NCBI GenBank assembly: GCA_019359315.1
Contig: JAHHHO010000022.1
Span: 1-64,000 of the forward strand
Length of the DNA: 64,000 nucleotides
Direction of reading: 5' to 3'
Source: Myxacorys californica WJT36-NPBG1
GTDB lineage: Bacteria; Cyanobacteriota; Cyanobacteriia; Leptolyngbyales; Leptolyngbyaceae
Positions 59,186-64,000 of the stretch are shown one piece after another. Position 1 is the first letter of the stretch. Each line of letters opens with the position of its first letter. Under the pieces are notes generated by a model that saw only the letters and a list, made by a program, of their open reading frames with translations, was not told where the DNA came from and searched no databases. A program made the translations under genes and the position numbers.

Positions 59186-59761
59186 TTAAGATTCCAGCGC
59201 CTTCAGTTGGGGTAATAGCGCCTGAAATGCCCGTCCGCGATGGCTCACCTCCTGTTTCATCGCGGGGGGCATTTCTGCAAACGTTAATCCCTTTTCGGGC
59301 ACAAAGAAGATCGGATCGTAGCCAAACCCACCTTCCCCACGGGGAGCCAGAAGAATCTCACCAGGACAAATTCCCTCGGTTTGCATCGCGATCGCGCCAT
59401 CAGGTCGAGCTACCGCGATCGCACACACAAACCGCGCCTCTCGGTCCGGGCGATCGCCCAATTCCCGCAATAATCGCTCAATCCGATCCGCGTCAGATGT
59501 TCCGTATCGCGCCGAAAAAATGCCTGGCGCGTTGTCTAGCGCCGTCACTTCTAAACCCGAATCGTCCGCGATCGCCCAGTTTCCAGTGGCGATCGCCACT
59601 TGTGAGGCTTTCAGCGCTGCATTCTCAGCAAACGTTATCCCTACCTCATCGACCTCTATTTCCTCAGGCTTTAGCTTCAGGTCCCAACTCAACCCTTCCA
59701 AATAAGGTTGAATCTCACGCAACTTTCCTGGATTTCCCGTCGCAAGAACCAGTACCGTCAT
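59186..59761 (-). CDS. rdgB: XTP/dITP pyrophosphatase (HAM1/RdgB)
   Basis: 191 residues, normal length. It hydrolyses non-canonical purine triphosphates (XTP, dITP) to monophosphate and pyrophosphate and so protects DNA. Signatures: VLATGNPGKLREIQPYL at the start, TFAENAALKA, ADDSGLEVTALDNAPGIFSA, and GGFGYDPIFFVPE, then SHRGRAFQAL. It is 27 bp downstream of the SGNH-hydrolase gene on the same strand and may be co-transcribed with it. Confidence 0.95.
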   Translation of the reverse strand: MTVLVLATGNPGKLREIQPYLEGLSWDLKLKPEEIEVDEVGITFAENAALKASQVAIATGNWAIADDSGLEVTALDNAPGIFSARYGTSDADRIERLLRELGDRPDREARFVCAIAVARPDGAIAMQTEGICPGEILLAPRGEGGFGYDPIFFVPEKGLTFAEMPPAMKQEVSHRGRAFQALLPQLKALES

Positions 59762-59788
59762 GATTATTTTTCCTTCGCGATCGGCATC

Positions 59789-60496
59789 TTATACCTTATC
59801 GCCTTCCCCAATCCATTGCTGAAATGCCTGCCAATTTAATACATCTTGCAAAAGAGTTTGATAGCCAGACACATTTGGATGCAATCCATCTTCTGTAAAC
59901 TGCGCCTTGCACCACTCTGATCCACGCGCCATCCAAAGGTCAAAGAGATCGAGATAGGGAATTCGGCGATCGTCACACGCCGATCGTGTGGCTTCTTTGT
60001 AGCGATATTGATCAGCGTGGTTGTAATACAAGCAGTCAAGAAACGGCATTTGTTCTTCATTCACCGGAATCATGCCCACAAACAAAACGGGGCACAAGCG
60101 CCGAGCGCGATCGAGCAGGTCCGTCATCTCAGCCCCAAACTGATCAAACTCAGTGTAATTCTTGCCGTCTGGTCGCCCTAATCGCGAGGAATCATTTACT
60201 CCAACCGATAAAATAATCAAATCAGGAACGCGATTTCGCAACTCGCCTCGGCTCTTAAACTCATCTTCCAACCGATGCGAAACCTGCCGCACTCCATCGC
60301 CCCGCACTCCCAGGTTATACAGCGCGTGATTCGCTCCTCCTGGTGTCATCCACTGCCGCCTGAGTCGCTCAACCCAGCCACCCCCAACCGGATCGCCAAA
60401 GCCGTAAACTAAACTATCACCCAATGCCAGTATTCTGAGGGAGGCTGGCAGAGCCTGAACGCGGTTGGATTGAGACGGAGAGACAAGCGTTTGCAT
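59789..60496 (-). CDS. SGNH/GDSL-type hydrolase
   Basis: 235 residues. All four SGNH blocks are visible: LRILALGDSLVYGFG (serine), NLGVRGDGV (glycine), ILSVGVNDSS (asparagine) and EDGLHPNVSGY (Asp-x-x-His). The fold supports esterase, lipase or acetylesterase activity; no signal peptide is seen, so a cytoplasmic substrate is likely. The N-terminus (first 20 residues) is polar and may start later. It precedes rdgB on the same strand. Confidence 0.9.
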   Translation of the reverse strand: MQTLVSPSQSNRVQALPASLRILALGDSLVYGFGDPVGGGWVERLRRQWMTPGGANHALYNLGVRGDGVRQVSHRLEDEFKSRGELRNRVPDLIILSVGVNDSSRLGRPDGKNYTEFDQFGAEMTDLLDRARRLCPVLFVGMIPVNEEQMPFLDCLYYNHADQYRYKEATRSACDDRRIPYLDLFDLWMARGSEWCKAQFTEDGLHPNVSGYQTLLQDVLNWQAFQQWIGEGDKV

Positions 60497-60690
60497 GAAG
60501 CCGAATAATTTGAGCTAGGGCTAAACTATGTAATTAAAAAAACGTTACTTGAACTCTATCATCGTTAACAGAGGTCTTTAAAACTTTACATAACGTCGAG
60601 TAAAATGTCATCCCTATAATCTAAGTAGATAATCTAGTAGGGTGTGGTAGTCACTCACTCATAGACCGCATCACTAACATTCCAAATCCT

Positions 60691-60936
60691 ATGGCAAAAT
60701 CTGGCTCTCTCCATAAACGTCCATCCTTTGATACGGTTCAACTCATGCGCCGCGCCGATGAGCTGATCAACGCGGCGTCTAACCGCTATCGCATTACTGT
60801 TCAAGTTGCGAACCGCGCTAAGCGACGTCGCTTTGAGGATTTTGATAGCGGTGAAGATCCAATGATGAAACCTGTAATGCGGGCGATCATTGAGATGTCC
60901 GATGAACTGACCCAACCGGAAATCATTGGCGAATAA
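60691..60936 (+). CDS. rpoZ: RNA polymerase omega subunit
   Basis: 81 residues. Omega stabilises the beta-prime subunit and helps sigma recruitment in cyanobacteria. The sequence has the cyanobacterial pattern: [40 protein letters not shown] and [17 protein letters not shown]. Length is typical. It has its own downstream terminator (60949-60979). Confidence 0.95.
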   Translation: MAKSGSLHKRPSFDTVQLMRRADELINAASNRYRITVQVANRAKRRRFEDFDSGEDPMMKPVMRAIIEMSDELTQPEIIGE

Positions 60937-60948
60937 GGTCTAATCTAG

Positions 60949-60979
60949 AGCGGGGTGAAGTCTTTTCACCTCGCTTTTT
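60949..60979 (+). terminator. Rho-independent terminator of rpoZ
   Basis: AGCGGGGTGAA (60949-60959) pairs with TTCACCTCGCT (60965-60975), with one G-T pair, and is followed by TTTTT. It lies 12 bp after the rpoZ stop. Confidence 0.88.
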
Positions 60980-61045
60980 GGATGCTCAATTTTTAGATGG
61001 TCAATCAAATTAGACGTTCGATTTAAGACGGGAGTGCCTGAGACG

Positions 61046-61681
61046 ATGAAAACCTCTAAGCGGCTGTTGATCGGGTTACTGCTGCTGACCTCCATCTTGG
61101 TTAGCCGTGTTCATCTGTCTGTTGCTAAAGAAGCACCGAGTCCTCAGCCGATACGATCGCAAGACGTTAACTCACCTCATCTACTAGCACAATCGAACGC
61201 GACTCCAGCCAGTCCTGCATCGCCAGGACGCGTCAGAATTCAAGAGGTTTGGCGACGAATTTATCAAATGTTGCCTGATCTTCCCCTCGAAAACCAGTAT
61301 GTCAATCGTGCAAACGGAAAGGTCGATCTGAACAACACGCTGGTGAGCCGTTTGATCCGCTATCACTACTATGGGAAAGGGCGGCCGGTCAACTATCGCC
61401 TCGATTGGAAGTTTACTCTAGCTGATTATTTAGGAGTGAATGAGCCGATGGATGTCTCCACCTATCCCGGTGCAGACAATTTGAAGCAAAATCCGTTTGA
61501 GCGCGATCGTGCCGCGATTGCCAAGCTCGATCGTAAACAGCGCAACGCGCTCATTCAAGCCTTAGTCACTGCTTTTAGTCCGTTAGAGAACGCCTCATCG
61601 CCACCGACCCCATCTCCAGCACCAGGACTTCCTCGCACCCCCCTACGCCAACCTTCTGGTGGAGCGCAGTTATTGAAATAG
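61046..61681 (+). CDS. Exported hypothetical protein
   Basis: 211 residues from the ATG at 61046; a GTG four codons upstream is in frame but GGGAG lies too close to it. A signal peptide (MKTSKRLLIGLLLLTSILVS) is followed by a Ser/Pro/Gln-rich stretch and a conserved-looking core: WRRIYQMLPDLPLENQYVNR, then LVSRLIRYHYYGKGRPVNYR and RLDWKFTLADYLGVNEPMD. The C-terminus is proline-rich. I recognise it only as a cyanobacterial exported protein without known function. It precedes the DUF1818 gene by 6 bp, so both probably share an mRNA. Confidence 0.7.
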   Translation: MKTSKRLLIGLLLLTSILVSRVHLSVAKEAPSPQPIRSQDVNSPHLLAQSNATPASPASPGRVRIQEVWRRIYQMLPDLPLENQYVNRANGKVDLNNTLVSRLIRYHYYGKGRPVNYRLDWKFTLADYLGVNEPMDVSTYPGADNLKQNPFERDRAAIAKLDRKQRNALIQALVTAFSPLENASSPPTPSPAPGLPRTPLRQPSGGAQLLK

Positions 61682-61687
61682 AACCTC

Positions 61688-62053
61688 ATGGGACGACTGC
61701 TTAAAACTGGGTCGGGTTGGCGAGTTGGATGGAACCCAACCGCTTCTGAGTTTAAAGGATTAGTGGGAGCAGAGGATTGGGCAGTCGAACTCACCGAAGC
61801 GGAATTCAACGATTTCTGCCGTCTTGCGGAGCAACTCAGCCAAACCCTACAGCAGATTGCCAACGAATTAATGGACGAAGAGAAAATAGCCTGTGAACTA
61901 GAAAGCAGTTTAGTGTGGCTAGAAGTCGAAGGATACCCCACTAGTTACACACTGCGGTTGATCGTTTTATCTGGGAGACGAGCGGAGGGATTTTGGTCAG
62001 CCACTGCCGCACCAGAGTTGCTACAAGCGATTCAAACTCTAAGTGTTTTCTAG
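61688..62053 (+). CDS. DUF1818 family protein
   Basis: 121 residues. The cyanobacterial DUF1818 pattern is evident: GSGWRVGWNPTASEFKGLVG, EDWAVELTEAEFNDFCRLAE and LVWLEVEGYPTSYTLRLIVL. A small soluble alpha/beta protein with no catalytic motif and no known function. It starts 6 bp after the exported-protein gene, implying an operon. The pairing is not explained. Confidence 0.85.
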   Translation: MGRLLKTGSGWRVGWNPTASEFKGLVGAEDWAVELTEAEFNDFCRLAEQLSQTLQQIANELMDEEKIACELESSLVWLEVEGYPTSYTLRLIVLSGRRAEGFWSATAAPELLQAIQTLSVF

Positions 62054-62178
62054 AGAGTGTTATGCACTTTTGAACCTGGTTATTCTAGGTATTACTGGCC
62101 ATCAACACGACAAACACAATCAGGGAAAAGCCAACCAACGCGCGATCGCAAGCTACTGAATTACGCGCTACCGCACGC

Positions 62179-62994
62179 TTAGGGGAGGGTAGACTGTAGT
62201 TTTGCGGGTTCAAGATTAATGAAGGGGACAGCACCCTCGCCTCCTAACACCTGCGGAAATTTGCCATCCCATTTTTCGATCGCTTGCTTTTGCAACAGTT
62301 CTGACGTTAGAGTTTCCCGCAGTAGCCGTTGGGCTTCCGCTTGTCCTTTTGCTCGATTAATCGTTGCTTCGGCTTCTTGCTCCGCTTCTCGCGCAATATA
62401 AACTGCTCGTTGCGCACGCTGCTCTGCAATTTGCTTCTCTTCAACCGCCTTTGAGAACTCGGTTGAAAAATTTAGATCGACTACGCTGGTATCTAAAACA
62501 AGAATGCCGTACTTATTCAGGCGTTCTCCCAATGCTTCATCAAAGTCCTGCTTGAGTTCATCCCGTTTGGTAATCGCTTCTTCTACGGTGCGTCGCGCCG
62601 CTGCAATCTTGAACGACTCTTGCGTTTGAGGCGCGATGATTTTCGACACGATATTCTGCAAGGTGCCTTGAGTGCGGCGAATTGTGACGACCTGCATCGG
62701 GTCTAATCGAAAGTTAATGGCGAAACTAGCCGATAGCTGTTGCAGATCTTTGGTAGAACTTTGAGCAGGCACCTCAAATTTTTGTACTGTTACGTCATAA
62801 ATATCTGCCTTTGAAATAAAGGGTGGTTTCAAGTGAACACCTTCTAGAAGCACTCCATCTCTGGATTTGCCTAGAATGCTCAGTACTCCTGCCTGACCCG
62901 GATTAATGATTAGAAAGGAACTCAGTCCGAGGGCGACTAAAATTCCTAACACTCCCACCAGCAGGATCGTTTGCCAGCTTGGTTGCTCTTTCAT
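62179..62994 (-). CDS. Prohibitin/SPFH-domain membrane protein
   Basis: 271 residues. One N-terminal membrane helix (about 9-30, ILLVGVLGILVALGLSSFLI) is followed by an SPFH/Band 7 domain (about 28-190: INPGQAGVLSILGKSRDGVL, VTVQKFEVPAQSSTKDLQQL, NLKYGIL-type segment read here as RLNKYGILVLDTSVVDL) and a helical region (EKQIAEQRAQRAVYIAREAE). Prohibitins form large rings that hold membrane proteins or proteases. It is a single gene convergent with the DUF1818 gene. Confidence 0.92.
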   Translation of the reverse strand: MKEQPSWQTILLVGVLGILVALGLSSFLIINPGQAGVLSILGKSRDGVLLEGVHLKPPFISKADIYDVTVQKFEVPAQSSTKDLQQLSASFAINFRLDPMQVVTIRRTQGTLQNIVSKIIAPQTQESFKIAAARRTVEEAITKRDELKQDFDEALGERLNKYGILVLDTSVVDLNFSTEFSKAVEEKQIAEQRAQRAVYIAREAEQEAEATINRAKGQAEAQRLLRETLTSELLQKQAIEKWDGKFPQVLGGEGAVPFINLEPAKLQSTLP

Positions 62995-63757
62995 CGGTTG
63001 TCTCCAGCAATTTAAGCTTTTAGAGTCTAATGTACATACTAGAGTTGCCTAAGAGAGGCCATTATTCCACACGGAATGCAGACAAGCAGTACTTCGCCAA
63101 GATAGGGACGAGGAATGAAGCGAAGCATCATGGCACTTCTTTGCACTCTCAGTTTCGTTTAGTAAAAGTTAATTCACCTATACGCTATCTCACGAGTAAT
63201 TAAACAGCGCATGATCGTTCTTCACCTTTAACTTCAGGGGACATTTTGTTACCACTCTGGTAGATGAACTAACGGTGCTCAAGCAATTAGCAATCGGCTG
63301 AGCAATTTGGTTAAACAGTAAAGCGAAGTAATTTACAGCTAGGAGAGGATTTGCTACATCCACTGGCGATATTAGAGAAAACGCTCATCAGTGGTCAGCA
63401 TGTTGTCTTAGAAATTTTTATTTTCTAGCCAACACTTTATATTCATTTATTCCAAAGCTGCTGCAAATAGAGATTATGTAAAGCGAGTGCGCTGCAACAA
63501 AGCTGGCGGGATATCTGAGTGAAGTAACACTGGCTGAAATTTACATCAATGAAGGACCTTTCGCTCTGGAGAGACGATCGCTCAACGCCTCAAGAGCCGC
63601 AGGGAAATCCTGAATTTTTTCATGCAGTTCTAAAGTCTGCCCTATAGATTTATATGGCATTGCTTAGGAAAAGTTAGGTGTTGTAGTCCCCACATCACGA
63701 CCGGCGAGTTTGAGCTAGAAATATCCAATCTTTATTCAGTTTGGGAGACGCACTACT
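62995..63757. other. Gene-free stretch upstream of the last gene
   Basis: 763 bp between the divergent prohibitin gene and the gene cut by the window end. It is mixed in composition and has no frame with family resemblance. No RNA, repeat or operator was recognised; it must hold the promoters of both flanking genes. Confidence 0.5.
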
Positions 63758-64000
63758 ATGAAAAACCTGAAGCGACTATTCGTCGGAGCCTCGGTTGCGA
63801 TCGTTCTAGAAGCAAGTGCTACTACGTTAGCTTCTGCGGCGACGCTTGGACCTCAAGAGATTGTATTTGATACAGCCAATATCAACACTTGGCTGTACAA
63901 AGATCCCACAAATCCTACCTATGAAGTCGTGCAAGGAGTCTCACGTAAGTCATTAAATGACTTCAACAATCAGGGAAATGTTGCAAAGGCAATTCAAGCG
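63758..64000 (+). CDS. Exported protein, N-terminal part (cut by window end)
   Basis: An ATG at 63758, preceded by GGGAG, opens a frame of 81 codons without a stop to the window edge. It begins with a signal peptide (MKNLKRLFVGASVAIVLEAS, cleavage near LASAA). The mature start reads TLGPQEIVFDTANINTWLYK and is rich in Asn/Thr. The remainder is outside the window, so length and function cannot be given. Confidence 0.7.
   Translation, partial: MKNLKRLFVGASVAIVLEASATTLASAATLGPQEIVFDTANINTWLYKDPTNPTYEVVQGVSRKSLNDFNNQGNVAKAIQA

Overview
The window is chromosomal DNA of a cyanobacterium, most likely a filamentous Leptolyngbya-like one (genus is inference). Support: the octamer GCGATCGC (HIP1) occurs very often in genes and spacers, and several families are largely or wholly cyanobacterial (Npun_F0494-type protein, DUF1818, DUF1830, DUF4336, a GUN4-WD40 protein, the short omega subunit of RNA polymerase). 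No tRNA, rRNA or CRISPR array was seen.

Layout. 1-620: the 3' end of an IS1-type transposase gene, then four copies of a dyad-rich 66-bp repeat. 963-11716: mixed housekeeping genes: DUF309, DUF58, a PilT-type pilus ATPase, an SLH protein, a GlmS-like isomerase without its glutaminase half, cobyric acid synthase, a small ferredoxin, a DUF4336 protein and a DNA-binding protein. 12129-14338: a probable stress/envelope group (PRC-barrel/DUF2382 protein, lipoprotein, hypothetical) closed by a clear terminator.

14396-30392 is a sugar and surface-polysaccharide region. On the minus strand lie galE, a GH2 glycosidase, galT, an M24-fold protein lacking most metal ligands, and galK: a Leloir pathway fed by a glycosidase. 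Divergent from galE are a glycosyltransferase, UDP-galactopyranose mutase (glf) and a GH1-RmlD fusion, so UDP-galactose made by GalE could be turned into UDP-galactofuranose and used in a polysaccharide. A PhyH-type dioxygenase and a GH43 enzyme follow.

30577-39598 holds methylation-type signalling genes without CheA, CheW or a receptor: CheR, CheR-PAS, two receiver-less CheB proteins, a PAS histidine kinase and a PAS-CRP regulator. The last two share a related N-terminal coiled-coil/PAS module joined to different outputs.

40658-50000 is rich in repeats and transposon debris: a 21-bp minisatellite inside a 10-bp inverted repeat, a 42-bp array whose dyad covaries, ISL3- and IS256-type transposase fragments, and a 276-bp element that supplies the last seven codons of a membrane-protein gene. 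A RarA-methyltransferase fusion, acyltransferase, ZIP-like, BrkB-type and RarD-type proteins lie among these.

50000-64000 is ordinary genome: pentapeptide-repeat protein, phosphodiester glycosidase, esterase, MocR-type regulator, DinB, YbaK, GUN4-WD40 protein, RdgB, SGNH hydrolase, RpoZ, DUF1818, prohibitin, and the start of an exported protein cut by the window edge. The points most worth checking are the signalling set with a shared sensor module, the degenerate M24 protein in the galactose operon, the GlmS isomerase without glutaminase, the covarying 42-bp array and the several small inverted-repeat element families.
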